Source: Smithella sp. (GTDB lineage: Bacteria; Desulfobacterota; Syntrophia; Syntrophales; Smithellaceae). Taken from it: 64,000 nt of DNA. The stretch lies in contig JAGPFC010000013.1 in the NCBI GenBank assembly GCA_018056685.1, positions 1 to 64,000 on the forward strand, in the 5' to 3' direction. The position numbers were made by a program, and so were the translations under genes. Below, piece after piece: positions 14,881 through 24,554 of this stretch. A model generated the notes under the pieces. It searched no databases, was not told the DNA's origin, and worked only from the letters and a program-made list of their open reading frames with translations. Within the stretch, counting starts at the first letter, position 1. Every line of letters begins with the position of its first letter.

Positions 14881-16968
14881 TCATTTGAAAAAGACCCGGC
14901 TGTCCACGATGGAAACGCCGTTTCCTGTTTCATGGACAATGACGGGATTTAAATCTATTTCAGCAATTTCCGGTGTCTCGACCAGAAGTTGTGAGACGCG
15001 GCAGATAATGTCGATGAAAGCTTCAAGATCCGCAGCCTTTTTGCCTCGGGTACCCTGCAGTACAGGATAGGCACGTAAATGGGTCAGCATGTCCAGCGCT
15101 TCGCTTTTTGTTACAGGCGCGAGGCGGATGGCCGTGTCCTTGAATATTTCCAGAAAAATTCCGCCCAGACCGGCAATCACAATCGGTCCGAAGACCGGAT
15201 CCTGTCTTCCGCCGACAAAACATTCCACGCCATCATCCGCCATTTTCTGAATCAGGAAACCGTCAATGATCGGCGGGGGCGTTATTTTTTTGAATCGTTC
15301 ATCCATGTCTTGAATAGATTGAACCAGCTCTTGATGATTCTGAATATTTAATTTTACGCCGCCCACATCGGATTTATGCGAGGCATCGCGGGAAAGAAGC
15401 TTAACGGCAACCGGAAAATCAAGTGCTGCACGTTCTGCTTCTTTTGCCGAATGAACGGTAACACCGGCAACGCATTGGATTCCAGCAGCCGCGGCAATCC
15501 TCAGGGCTTCATCCGTCAGCGGAATACGCTTTTCGGAAGCACAGAGGTCTTTGATGGTTTCGATTTCCGATACATTTAAATCAACGTGCACAGGCTTGCC
15601 TCTGGCGTCACGCGCCGTCTTTTCTTCATAATAGGTGGCGGACATATTGAGTGCTTTAGCCGCCATCAACGGTGTTGTAAAGACAGGGTATTCCTGATTC
15701 CTGGAGATATTCACCAGCTCCTGGGCATCGGTGACCATCGTCATGGCCACAGGTTTTTGATATTCCTGCACCAGTTTACTGACATGGCTTAAAAAATCAC
15801 GCGACATTTCCGCTTCGTAACTGGCGATATAAAGATGATTGAACAGAACACCGTCCACATCCGGCAGTTTCAGCGCTTCTTCGAGAATTTTAGTGAAGAT
15901 GGTGTAGTCGAATATTTCTCCCAGATCCAGGGGATTCTGATGGGCGATGACGCGTGTATTGTAGATGGTTTTCAGATTTTCGATGAAAGCCGGCGGAAAA
16001 TCAATGAGTGAAAATCCGAATTTCGCGCAGGCATCGACCGTCATTACGGCATGTCCGCCGGAGCGGGAAAGAACGGCCACCCTTCTGCTTTTCATCAGAG
16101 GCAGCCGGATGATTTTTACCGCACTGATGAAATCGATATCGTCTTCCGCGCGGATGACCGCCGCCTGCCGGAAAGCGCCATCGACCACCGAGTCGTCGGC
16201 GGAAAGGGCGGTTGTATGGGACTGGGCGATTTTGGCGGTCAGATTGCTGCGGTTGGATTTATGAATGATAAGCGGTTTGGAAGAATGAACGGCCAGATCA
16301 AAAAAAGCCCGGCCGCGCTTGAACCCTTCCAGATACATGGTGATAACATCCGTCTTCTCGTCCCGGAGCAGATACTCGAGGACATCGACTTCATCGATCT
16401 GCAGTTTATTGCCGATGGCGGCAAACTTTCCGGGAATAATCGCGTTGTCACCGAATTCACCAAGATAGGAACTTCCTACGCCGCCGCTTTGAACAATCAT
16501 GGCGACGCGCCCGCCGGATGGTGTTTTCGGAAAAAAACCAAAAGGCATCATCATTTTGATATCGAAATTTACCGTACCGATGCAGTTGGGACCAATGAAA
16601 CGCATACCGTAACGGTCGGCAATTTCCAGCAACTTCTTCTCCAGTGTCTGCTGTCCCTCGGCGTATTCACTGAACCCGCCTGATTCGATGACAATCCGTT
16701 TGATGCCTTTTCTGCCGCAGGCCTCCATAAAATCAGGCACGGTATGGGCGGGTGAAATGATGATGGCAACATCGGGCACTTCGGGAAGTTTATCGACGCT
16801 GTCATAAACGGGAGCACCGGCGATATTTCCGTCTTCCCGGCCGACACCGTAAATATTTCCTTCATAACCTTTCTGGCGGTTGTTCAAAACGATGATGTGT
16901 CCCAGATTGAGTCTGGTTACGGAAACTCCGATAACCACCAGGCTGCGCGGATAGAAAAATTTTTCCAT
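14881..16968 (-). CDS. ADP-forming acyl-CoA synthetase (fused alpha-beta)
   Basis: A 695-residue enzyme that would interconvert acyl-CoA, ADP and phosphate with the acid, CoA and ATP. The order is a CoA-binding Rossmann domain (FYPRSLVVIGVS near the start), succinyl-CoA-ligase-like domains with the conserved histidine in QSHTTAL, and an ATP-grasp domain at the C-terminus (FPVAVKLLSRDASHKSDVGG, IDLNPV). The full alpha plus beta length matches single-chain acetyl-CoA/acyl-CoA synthetases of archaea and syntrophs. ATG 16968 is chosen because family members begin near there and AAGGAGG lies upstream at a rather long 14-base spacing; ATG 16992 is the alternative. It lies 42 bases behind a merR gene. 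Confidence 0.88.
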   Translation of the reverse strand: MEKFFYPRSLVVIGVSVTRLNLGHIIVLNNRQKGYEGNIYGVGREDGNIAGAPVYDSVDKLPEVPDVAIIISPAHTVPDFMEACGRKGIKRIVIESGGFSEYAEGQQTLEKKLLEIADRYGMRFIGPNCIGTVNFDIKMMMPFGFFPKTPSGGRVAMIVQSGGVGSSYLGEFGDNAIIPGKFAAIGNKLQIDEVDVLEYLLRDEKTDVITMYLEGFKRGRAFFDLAVHSSKPLIIHKSNRSNLTAKIAQSHTTALSADDSVVDGAFRQAAVIRAEDDIDFISAVKIIRLPLMKSRRVAVLSRSGGHAVMTVDACAKFGFSLIDFPPAFIENLKTIYNTRVIAHQNPLDLGEIFDYTIFTKILEEALKLPDVDGVLFNHLYIASYEAEMSRDFLSHVSKLVQEYQKPVAMTMVTDAQELVNISRNQEYPVFTTPLMAAKALNMSATYYEEKTARDARGKPVHVDLNVSEIETIKDLCASEKRIPLTDEALRIAAAAGIQCVAGVTVHSAKEAERAALDFPVAVKLLSRDASHKSDVGGVKLNIQNHQELVQSIQDMDERFKKITPPPIIDGFLIQKMADDGVECFVGGRQDPVFGPIVIAGLGGIFLEIFKDTAIRLAPVTKSEALDMLTHLRAYPVLQGTRGKKAADLEAFIDIICRVSQLLVETPEIAEIDLNPVIVHETGNGVSIVDSRVFFK

Positions 16969-17010
16969 TTTATTTTGTCCGTCCTCCTTCATGGTCTTAA
17001 GAGAAATTTT

Positions 17011-17403
17011 TTATTTACCGATTTTGGAAAGAATCCTGTTTTGATATTCCAGAATTTCATTGCGCAAAATGTTCAGATCAGCGATACGGTCATCAAGCCG
17101 GGTAAGCTGATTGTTTAAAATCTCCATGAGACGATTGAGAACCTTGTCATTAGACTTTTCAATCGTCCACATTGATTCGAGTTCCTGCATTTCCGAGAGA
17201 GTCATGCCCATAATTTTCAGACGCTTGATTAACTTCAGACGACGCAAATCCGCGTCCGTATAAATGCGTCGTCCGCCTTCAACGCGTTTGATAGAATTCA
17301 GCAGGCCTATTTCTTCGTAATAGCGGATCGTACGCTGGCTCATATCGAGTTTCTTCGCAATCTCACCGATGGACGTGAAAGTTTCTTCTTCTTTTGCTTT
17401 CAT
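17011..17403 (-). CDS. MerR-family transcriptional regulator
   Basis: A 130-residue regulator. The N-terminal winged helix (about 10-75; SIGEIAKKLDMSQRTIRYYE and GRRIYTDADLRRL) is diagnostic of MerR proteins, followed by a dimerisation coiled coil (85-125). There is no metal-binding cysteine set, so an organic effector is likelier, as for MerR-type regulators of fatty-acid or aromatic-acid catabolism. It lies 21 bases after the acyl-CoA synthetase at 17425 and 42 bases before the ADP-forming synthetase, and probably controls this acyl-CoA cluster. Confidence 0.88.
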   Translation of the reverse strand: MKAKEEETFTSIGEIAKKLDMSQRTIRYYEEIGLLNSIKRVEGGRRIYTDADLRRLKLIKRLKIMGMTLSEMQELESMWTIEKSNDKVLNRLMEILNNQLTRLDDRIADLNILRNEILEYQNRILSKIGK

Positions 17404-17424
17404 GATGAAGCGCTCCCGTTCAAA

Positions 17425-18975
17425 TTATAATTTATACTGTTCCTTGAGATCCCGTTTTAGAATTTTCCCCGAAGGATTTTTGGGAAGCTTATCGGCAATA
17501 AAAACTTTCTTGGGGCATTTAAACCCAGCCAGGTGCTGTTTACAGTAAGCAATGATATCTTTTTCGCTGAGGGAGGTATCCTTTTTCGGTACGGCCACAG
17601 CCGCCACGATCTCTATCCATTTGGGATCAGGCAGACCGATGACCGCCACTTCTTCGATACCGGGATACTGGTAAAGCACTTCCTCTACTTCACGGGACGC
17701 CACGTTTTCCCCGCCTGTTTTAATCATATCTTTTTTACGATCAACAACGTAGAGATAACCGTCTTCGTCAAAGCGTCCCAAATCGCCGCTGTGGAACCAG
17801 CCGTACTCGAAAGCGTCTGAGGTCTTTTCCGGATCGTTCAGATAACCGGTCATGACGTGTCCCGATCGATGGACAATTTCGCCCACTTCTCCCACGGGGA
17901 CGAATTTCCCGTCATCATCCATAAGCCTTGTTTCCACATTCAGAACCGGTTTCCCCGCTGAACCCGGTTTCAAAAGCTGATCTTCCGGTTTCAGAATAGT
18001 CGCGACCGGCCCCATTTCAGTCTGGCCATAATAATTCCAGAGCTTCAAACCGTGAAACGTGACCGACAACTGTTTGATGATTTCCACCGGCATAATGCTG
18101 GCACCGTACGCGGCCTTCTTCAGGCTGGCGTGATTATAGTTTTTGAATCGCGGGTGATTCAAAATGCCGATCCAGACGGTGGGTGGCGCGAACATGTGCG
18201 TGATCTGATACTTTTCAATCAGCCTGATCATCTCCGCGGGATCAGCCTTGTGCATGATCACATTGGTCGCGCCGATATATAAATAGGGCATAAGAAAACA
18301 ATGGAGCTGTGCACAGTGGAAGAGGGGCAGGGCGTGCAGGCTGACATCGTCGGTGGCATATTGACCGTCGAAAATACAGCTGTGATATTGCGACATCAGC
18401 GCCCGATGCGAAAGCATCGCTCCTTTAGGCTTTGATTCCGTACCACTGGTGTAGGGAATCTGGACAATATCTTCCGCGCTGACTTCCACCTGCGGTTCAT
18501 CGTAGGGCATTTTGGCTGTTTCTGTAATCACGTTAAAGAAGCCTTCCGGGAGGTCATGATTTTCCAATGGAATAAATCCCCATTTTTCTACTGTGGAGAA
18601 ATTTGCTCTGTGTCCGGAAATCACCGGATACAGAGAGTCCTCCACGATGAAGATCCGGGAGCCGGAGTGATTGATGATGTAGGATATCTCTTCCGCGTTG
18701 AGCATGTAGTTGATGGGCACCTGAATGGCGCCGATTTTGGCCAGTCCCAGCATGCTGATCGGATAATAATGCGAATTGTAGGCATAGACCGCCACCCGGT
18801 CGCCTTTTTTGATGCCGTAGCTTGTCATCAGGTTGGCAAAGCGTCGCGCTTCGCGTTCCAAATCGTAAAACGAAAGTTTCACGTCGCGGAAAATGATGGC
18901 GGTCTTGTCGCCGTATTTTGTGGCTGCCCGGCGAGCCATGTCGCCGATGGTATCGCGATTGATAATGTTGCTCAT
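17425..18975 (-). CDS. AMP-forming acyl-CoA synthetase
   Basis: A 516-residue member of the ANL superfamily. The phosphate-binding loop reads YTSGTESKPKG, the hinge region GWFHSGDLGRFDEDGYLY with DRKKDMI, and the C-terminal catalytic lysine lies in NPSGKILKRDL. It activates a carboxylic acid to an acyl-AMP and then an acyl-CoA; chain length cannot be read off. GAGG precedes ATG 18975. Its neighbours are a second AMP-forming synthetase upstream, and a merR and an ADP-forming synthetase downstream. The pairing suggests both activation of acids and recovery of ATP from CoA esters. Confidence 0.9.
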   Translation of the reverse strand: MSNIINRDTIGDMARRAATKYGDKTAIIFRDVKLSFYDLEREARRFANLMTSYGIKKGDRVAVYAYNSHYYPISMLGLAKIGAIQVPINYMLNAEEISYIINHSGSRIFIVEDSLYPVISGHRANFSTVEKWGFIPLENHDLPEGFFNVITETAKMPYDEPQVEVSAEDIVQIPYTSGTESKPKGAMLSHRALMSQYHSCIFDGQYATDDVSLHALPLFHCAQLHCFLMPYLYIGATNVIMHKADPAEMIRLIEKYQITHMFAPPTVWIGILNHPRFKNYNHASLKKAAYGASIMPVEIIKQLSVTFHGLKLWNYYGQTEMGPVATILKPEDQLLKPGSAGKPVLNVETRLMDDDGKFVPVGEVGEIVHRSGHVMTGYLNDPEKTSDAFEYGWFHSGDLGRFDEDGYLYVVDRKKDMIKTGGENVASREVEEVLYQYPGIEEVAVIGLPDPKWIEIVAAVAVPKKDTSLSEKDIIAYCKQHLAGFKCPKKVFIADKLPKNPSGKILKRDLKEQYKL

Positions 18976-19063
18976 AATTATTTTACCTCGTTTATTTTTT
19001 ATCGTCGTCTGGAATAAAATTTCTCACGTGTGTTCGGAAAGACCGCTGCACTATTTTTTTCGA

Positions 19064-20704
19064 TTACCCAGGATATTTCTTTTCAAATGCTTCTTTCATC
19101 TTGAATTTCTGAATCTTGCCGCTGGCCGTCATCGGATAGCCGTCAACAAATTCCCAGTACTTCGGGATTTTATGACGGGCGATTTTCCCTTTGCAATAGT
19201 CCGCAAATTCTTCGGGCGTGGCGGTTTGTCCGGCTTTTAATTGGATGGCGGCCAGAACCTGCTCGCCGTATTTTTTATCCGGCAGTCCGATCACCTGAAC
19301 GTTCGCGACTTTGGGATGGGTGAAAAGAAATTCCTCCAGTTCGCGCGGATAAATATTTTCTCCGCCGCGGATAATCATATCTTTGATGCGGCCGGTGACC
19401 TTGAAATAACCGTTTTTATCCACTTCTCCGAGATCACCGGTATGCAGCCATTTATCGTTGTCAATCGCCGCAGCCGTTGCCTCCGGCATTTTGTAGTAAC
19501 CCTTCATGACGCACTCGCTTCTTGTGACGATTTCTCCCTGTGTATCAGGCGGCAAATCGATGCCGGTATCCGGATCAATGATTTTGCCCTCAATATCCGG
19601 CAGCAGCCGGCCCACGGTGGAAACACGCAGTTCCACGGGATCGTCGCGTCTGGTCATGGTCATGACCGGAGCCGATTCGGTCTGTCCGAACGCGATGACG
19701 ATTTCCGGACAATGCATTTTTGTGCGGACCTGGTTCATGGTTTCGACAGGGCAGGGCGCTCCGGCCATGATGCCCGTACGCAAAGATGTCAGATCGTATT
19801 TGTCGAAATCGGGATGATTCAGAATCGCGATGAACATCGTCGGCACGCCGTTGACGGCCGTGCATTTCTCCGCCGCGATATATTGAAGCGCTTTGAGGGG
19901 ATCGAAAAACTCCACAATCACCATGGTGGAGCCGTGATAGACGCAATTGAGCGTGCTCATCACACAGCCGAAGCAGTGAAAGAGCGGCACCTGAATCAGC
20001 AGACTGTCTTTTTCGGTCATGCCCATGACATCGCCGACCATGCGGGCGTTGTTGACGATGTTGTGATGCGTGAGCATGACGCCCTTGGGAAATCCCGTGG
20101 TGCCTGAGGTGTACTGCATATTGATGACGTCGCTATCATCGAGACTGTTCAGCCTGTCGTCCAGTTGTTTATCCGTAATTCCCTCTCCCATCTTGACCAT
20201 ATCGTCGAAGTGCAGCATGCCAGGCGTGCTTTCTCTTTTACCGATATAAACAATGTTTTTTAAAGCGGGGAGATCTTGTGAAACTAGCTGTCCCGGCATT
20301 TGATGATCAATGTCGGGCAGTATGTTGCGGACGTTATCGTAGAAATTAACATCACGGTATGATTCCATCAGAAACAGCGTTGTCGAATCGGACTGCTTGA
20401 GAATGTATTTCAGTTCATGTGTCTGATAATTGGTGTTGACGGTTACCAAGACACCGCCCGTCATGCCCAGCGCAAACGCCAGATGCGCCCATTCGGGAAT
20501 ATTGGTTGTCCAGACCGCGACATTATCACCACGCTGAATGCCGAGAGCCATCAGCCCTTTGGCGACCTGACGGCAGGTCTGATAAAATTCAGCATAAGTC
20601 TGGCGAATGCTGAAATCAGGACAAACCAAAGCCGTGTTCTGCGGATAGCGCTCAGCTGTCTCCTTGACTAATTGACCGATTGTCTTTTTGACGAAAGCGG
20701 ACAT
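19064..20704 (-). CDS. AMP-forming fatty acyl-CoA synthetase
   Basis: A 546-residue ANL enzyme of the medium/long-chain acyl-CoA synthetase type. Motifs are MQYTSGTTGFPKGVMLTH (P-loop), KWLHTGDLGEVDKNGYF and GRIKDMIIRGGENIYPRE (hinge), and TASGKIQKFKMKE with the catalytic lysine. The family activates fatty acids for beta-oxidation. GGAGGGG is placed four bases before ATG 20704. An 88-base gap separates it from the second synthetase on the same strand. The 278 bases upstream (20705-20982) hold no gene and are where its promoter should lie. Confidence 0.9.
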   Translation of the reverse strand: MSAFVKKTIGQLVKETAERYPQNTALVCPDFSIRQTYAEFYQTCRQVAKGLMALGIQRGDNVAVWTTNIPEWAHLAFALGMTGGVLVTVNTNYQTHELKYILKQSDSTTLFLMESYRDVNFYDNVRNILPDIDHQMPGQLVSQDLPALKNIVYIGKRESTPGMLHFDDMVKMGEGITDKQLDDRLNSLDDSDVINMQYTSGTTGFPKGVMLTHHNIVNNARMVGDVMGMTEKDSLLIQVPLFHCFGCVMSTLNCVYHGSTMVIVEFFDPLKALQYIAAEKCTAVNGVPTMFIAILNHPDFDKYDLTSLRTGIMAGAPCPVETMNQVRTKMHCPEIVIAFGQTESAPVMTMTRRDDPVELRVSTVGRLLPDIEGKIIDPDTGIDLPPDTQGEIVTRSECVMKGYYKMPEATAAAIDNDKWLHTGDLGEVDKNGYFKVTGRIKDMIIRGGENIYPRELEEFLFTHPKVANVQVIGLPDKKYGEQVLAAIQLKAGQTATPEEFADYCKGKIARHKIPKYWEFVDGYPMTASGKIQKFKMKEAFEKKYPG

Positions 20705-20982
20705 CTTACCCCTCCAATTTTTTAATTTATTTTTTTAGATCAAAGCATTATGGCCATTTCTGTACAAATATCAGATAAGGGAATGCTTTAATATGTCGAT
20801 GGTATTTCAAACTAAAACCACCTTACGTTAACTGGGCTAATACATCCGCAAAACATTTCTGTCAAGTCATTTTAATACAATTTCACATCAGGGCGGTGAG
20901 GCTTAATCGCTGAATCGCATGATAGCATTTTAAGTATTTTTACTGATTGAATTTATGGATGATAGCAATCCGGACAGCAGGA

Positions 20983-23664
20983 TCACTGGTGGGCTTCGTC
21001 CCAGTTCCTGCCTGACGCGATTTCAACTTTCAGCGGGACTTTTAATTCGATGACTTCTTCCATTTCTTTTTTGACCAGTTGTATAACGTCTTCTTTTTCC
21101 CCGGCCGGTGCTTCGACGACCAGTTCATCGTGGACCTGCATAATCAGGCGGGAGGCCATTTTTTTCTTTAAAAATAAATTTGCGATATTGACCATGGCCA
21201 CTTTAATCAGATCGGCCGCCGTCCCCTGAATGGGCGTGTTAACCGCCATGCGTTCGGCAAACTGACGTACGGAAGGAATCTTGCTTTTTAGCTCCGGCAG
21301 GTAGCGGCGGCGGTTGAGTAGCGTGCAGACATAACCATTGCGGTGAGCGCCTTCCAATATTCCATCCAGATAGATACGCACTTTTTTAAAACGATTAAAA
21401 TATCCATCAATATATTCCTGAGCTGTTTTCATGGAAACGCCCAGTTCTTTGGCCAGACCGAATGCGCTCATGCCATAGAGAATGCCGAAATTGATCACTT
21501 TGGCCTGGCGGCGCATGTCGGCGTTAACCATTTGCGGAAATACGCCAAACACATCTGAAGCGGTTCTGCTGTGAATATCTTCATCGGAAGCGAAGGCGTC
21601 AATCAGCGCTTCATCCTCCGACAAATGCGCTAGAACGCGCAGCTCGATTTGTGAATAGTCAGCGGATATCAAAAAACAATCCGGATCGGCAATGAAGGCC
21701 TGGCGGATTCTTTTGCCTTCCAGCGTCCGGATGGGAATGTTCTGCAGATTGGGATTGGAACTGGAAAGTCTGCCCGTTGCCGTAACGGTCTGGTTGTATG
21801 ATGTATGAATCCTTCCTGTTTGCGGATTGATAAGAGCTGGCAGCGCATCAACATAGGTTGACTTTAGTTTGGCGAGGCTGCGGTAGGCCAGAATCTCCGC
21901 GGGCAGTTCATGGCCTTTGGCCAGCTCGGTCAGCACGTCCACATCGGTGGAATAGCCTTCCTTGGTCTTCTTGCCGGCGGGAAGCTTGAGTTTCTCAAAT
22001 AAAATGTTCTGCAGCTGTTTGGGTGAATTAATGTTGAATTTTTCGCCGGCCAGGCGATAAATCTTTTCCTCAGACAAGGACAATAATTGTCCCAGATCCG
22101 TTGACATTTGTTTAAGTAAAACCGTATCAATCAGCACGCCTTTCTTTTCCATATCGGCCAGAACGTTCAGGAGCGGCATTTCCACTTTGCGGTATAGATT
22201 TGTAGTTCCGGTGTTCTTCAACTGGTCCGTGATCACCGGCGCGAGATTGTAAATGGCTTCAGCACGCTGGCCTGCATAAGCGGTCATTTGATCGGAAGGC
22301 ACCATGGCCAACGGATAACTTTTTCCTTTCCCCCCGGCAACATCGTTGGGCGCCGGAATGCGTTCGTGGAGATATTCCCAGACGACTTCTTCGAGGTTAT
22401 AGGAGTTCTTTGCCGGATTAAGAAGGTACGCGGCTAATTGCAAATCTTCACCCGATTGTATGGCCATGCTTTCTAGGGCAACAAGCGTTGTCTTCAGATC
22501 ATAAAGGTATTTTTTGATTTCCGGATTTTTTAAAACAGGCGCCAGTGCTTGAAAGATTTCTTTCGCCGTCATGCGATCTGAAAGATGGGTATGACCAACG
22601 GGAATATAAGAAGCATCCTGACCGTCGCTCAACCCGATTCCGATTACATCTGTTGAGGAATTTTTTTCGAAAATGATTTCCAGCGAAATCACGCTGATTC
22701 CTTGAAGACGGGTCACAAGCTCATCAAGCGCCTTCAATGACAGGATTTGATTGTATTCTTTGACCGGTTTTACCTTGTCCGGCCTGATTTCCTGTAAAAG
22801 CGATGAGAATTCAAACTCGCTGAAAAGTCTGGTCAGGGTTTCCTCGTCCGGGGCTTTAACGGCCGCCGTCTGCAAATCGAAATCAAGGTCAATATCTTTT
22901 CGGATGTTGGCCAGTTGTCGGCTGAGTCTCGCCTGTTCAGCGTACTGATGAACACTGTCGCGCAGTTTAACGTTTTTCAGATTTCCGGCATTTTTGATCA
23001 CCTCTTCCACCGAACCGTATTCTTCAATCAGCCGCTGGGCGGTTTTGGGTCCGATACCGGGCACGCCGGGAATGTTGTCGGATGTATCTCCCATCAGGCC
23101 GAGAATTTCCGCGACCTTGTCCGGTGCGACACCGATTTTCTCTTTTACCGCGGCGACATCGTAAGTTTTGTCTTTCATCGTGTCGATCATTGCCACATGG
23201 TCGTCCACCAGTTGCATCAAATCCTTATCGCCCGAGATAATGGCCGTACGCCAGCCTCGTTGACTTGCCCGGACCGTAAGTGTCCCGATAATGTCATCGG
23301 CTTCGATACCCTGTTTTTCCAGAATGCAGATGGAAAATCCACGAACGATTTCCTTGATAAAAGGGATTTGAGGAATCAGATCATCCGGCATGGGCTTGCG
23401 CGTCGCCTTGTAATTTTCAAATTCCTCGTGACGCGTTGTCGGTCCTTTGAGATCAAACGTTACCACGATGAAATCCGGCTTCAGCTCGCGCCTGAGCTTC
23501 AAAAGCATAGTGGTAAAACCGTAAATCGCATTCGTGGGGAAACCTTTGGAATTGGTAAGCGGGGGCAAACCGTAAAAGGCGCGATAAATGTAATTGCTGC
23601 CATCTACAAGCGCCAAGAGCGGTTTTTGTTTTTTTTCTGTCATGAATTCTTGATTCCCCTTCAT
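20983..23664 (-). CDS. polA: DNA polymerase I
   Basis: About 893 residues. The N-terminal 5'-3' nuclease domain contains DGSNYIYRAFYG and the acidic cluster around GDKDLMQL and GDTSDNIPGVPGIG. The polymerase domain has motif A SADYSQIELRVLAH, the O-helix region RRQAKVINFGILYG and motif C VHDEL. The middle 3'-5' exonuclease domain looks dead: the ExoI DxE segment reads SLEIIF, and the ExoIII acidic residue falls in YAGQRAEA, where E. coli has YAAEDAD. Such polymerases fill gaps and process Okazaki fragments without proofreading. The start is unsure: ATG 23664 has AGG nine bases upstream; ATG 23643 is closer to the usual family start. Confidence 0.93.
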   Translation of the reverse strand: MKGNQEFMTEKKQKPLLALVDGSNYIYRAFYGLPPLTNSKGFPTNAIYGFTTMLLKLRRELKPDFIVVTFDLKGPTTRHEEFENYKATRKPMPDDLIPQIPFIKEIVRGFSICILEKQGIEADDIIGTLTVRASQRGWRTAIISGDKDLMQLVDDHVAMIDTMKDKTYDVAAVKEKIGVAPDKVAEILGLMGDTSDNIPGVPGIGPKTAQRLIEEYGSVEEVIKNAGNLKNVKLRDSVHQYAEQARLSRQLANIRKDIDLDFDLQTAAVKAPDEETLTRLFSEFEFSSLLQEIRPDKVKPVKEYNQILSLKALDELVTRLQGISVISLEIIFEKNSSTDVIGIGLSDGQDASYIPVGHTHLSDRMTAKEIFQALAPVLKNPEIKKYLYDLKTTLVALESMAIQSGEDLQLAAYLLNPAKNSYNLEEVVWEYLHERIPAPNDVAGGKGKSYPLAMVPSDQMTAYAGQRAEAIYNLAPVITDQLKNTGTTNLYRKVEMPLLNVLADMEKKGVLIDTVLLKQMSTDLGQLLSLSEEKIYRLAGEKFNINSPKQLQNILFEKLKLPAGKKTKEGYSTDVDVLTELAKGHELPAEILAYRSLAKLKSTYVDALPALINPQTGRIHTSYNQTVTATGRLSSSNPNLQNIPIRTLEGKRIRQAFIADPDCFLISADYSQIELRVLAHLSEDEALIDAFASDEDIHSRTASDVFGVFPQMVNADMRRQAKVINFGILYGMSAFGLAKELGVSMKTAQEYIDGYFNRFKKVRIYLDGILEGAHRNGYVCTLLNRRRYLPELKSKIPSVRQFAERMAVNTPIQGTAADLIKVAMVNIANLFLKKKMASRLIMQVHDELVVEAPAGEKEDVIQLVKKEMEEVIELKVPLKVEIASGRNWDEAHQ

Positions 23665-23725
23665 TGTGATCAACCTATATTTTGGTCAACGATAACAGGC
23701 GGACCTTTATGCATACAAAAAATTA

Positions 23726-24466
23726 TTATCTGTTTCTTTCGGATTGTCTTTTTACTTCTTCAGCCTGACGACGGAATTGTTCGGCCATCTTTTCAGCCTG
23801 CTCGCGCATCTCGTCGGCAGATTTTTGCATGTCTTTTGTCTTGTCCTGATATTCTTTGCGCATTGCTTCTCCTGTATGGAGCCACTTTTCCATTTCTGAC
23901 GACATGTGCCTTGCCTTGTATTCTCCGGAAACACCTAATATCGCAAAGATTGCACCGATAATCCCAAATACCAACCATGACTTTTGCGACGGCAGGTTAT
24001 GGACGTGAACACTTGCAATCACGAGATAAAGCACATAAATAGCCATACTGATAATGCCGCCCAGGTAAGGCACTGCTCCGATAATAGAGGTGATGGGAGC
24101 CAGTGCGGACAAGTAAGCGCCGCAGCGGTAGGCTGTTTCGTAGTCTTCCCGCGAGCCCATGAGTTTCCAAATAACGAAAAGAATGGCTCCGCCGATGAAA
24201 CTACCAATGGCGATAAAGATTGGCATAAAAATAATCACGCCAAATCCGGTCATCATTGACCCGCCGTAACCTGCGGCCGGTCCGAATCCGATTACGTTTA
24301 ATAAGGCCTGAATGATGCCGCCGATAAAACCCATGATGATGGCAAACACAAGTGGTTCCAGGAATCCCCCTGTTTTCGGCATACCCTGAAAAAATTCTGT
24401 TGGTTTTGTGACGACGTTAACCGCTGTTTGCGGCATGGCTGCAAAGTTAATCTCCTTCGGGTCCAT
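23726..24466 (-). CDS. Yip1-family membrane protein with charged C-terminal coiled coil
   Basis: A 246-residue protein. Five hydrophobic helices (about 40-180) with the Yip1-type layout are preceded by a short cytoplasmic segment containing PTEFFQGMP. The C-terminal 55 residues, from about 190, are highly charged and helical (EKWLHTGEAMRKEY onward) and probably form a coiled coil, an extension not usual for bacterial Yip1 proteins. The function of this family in bacteria is unknown. A ribosome site (AAGGAGG) precedes ATG 24466. It sits 88 bases downstream of ahbA on the same strand and may be read from the heme operon. Confidence 0.75.
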   Translation of the reverse strand: MDPKEINFAAMPQTAVNVVTKPTEFFQGMPKTGGFLEPLVFAIIMGFIGGIIQALLNVIGFGPAAGYGGSMMTGFGVIIFMPIFIAIGSFIGGAILFVIWKLMGSREDYETAYRCGAYLSALAPITSIIGAVPYLGGIISMAIYVLYLVIASVHVHNLPSQKSWLVFGIIGAIFAILGVSGEYKARHMSSEMEKWLHTGEAMRKEYQDKTKDMQKSADEMREQAEKMAEQFRRQAEEVKRQSERNR

Positions 24467-24554
24467 CTTTCCATCCTCCTTGTTGACTGTTTCAAAAACA
24501 AAAAGTCTGTCTAAAAAACTACGCCACCATACTTTATTATTTTTTTACTAGTTC

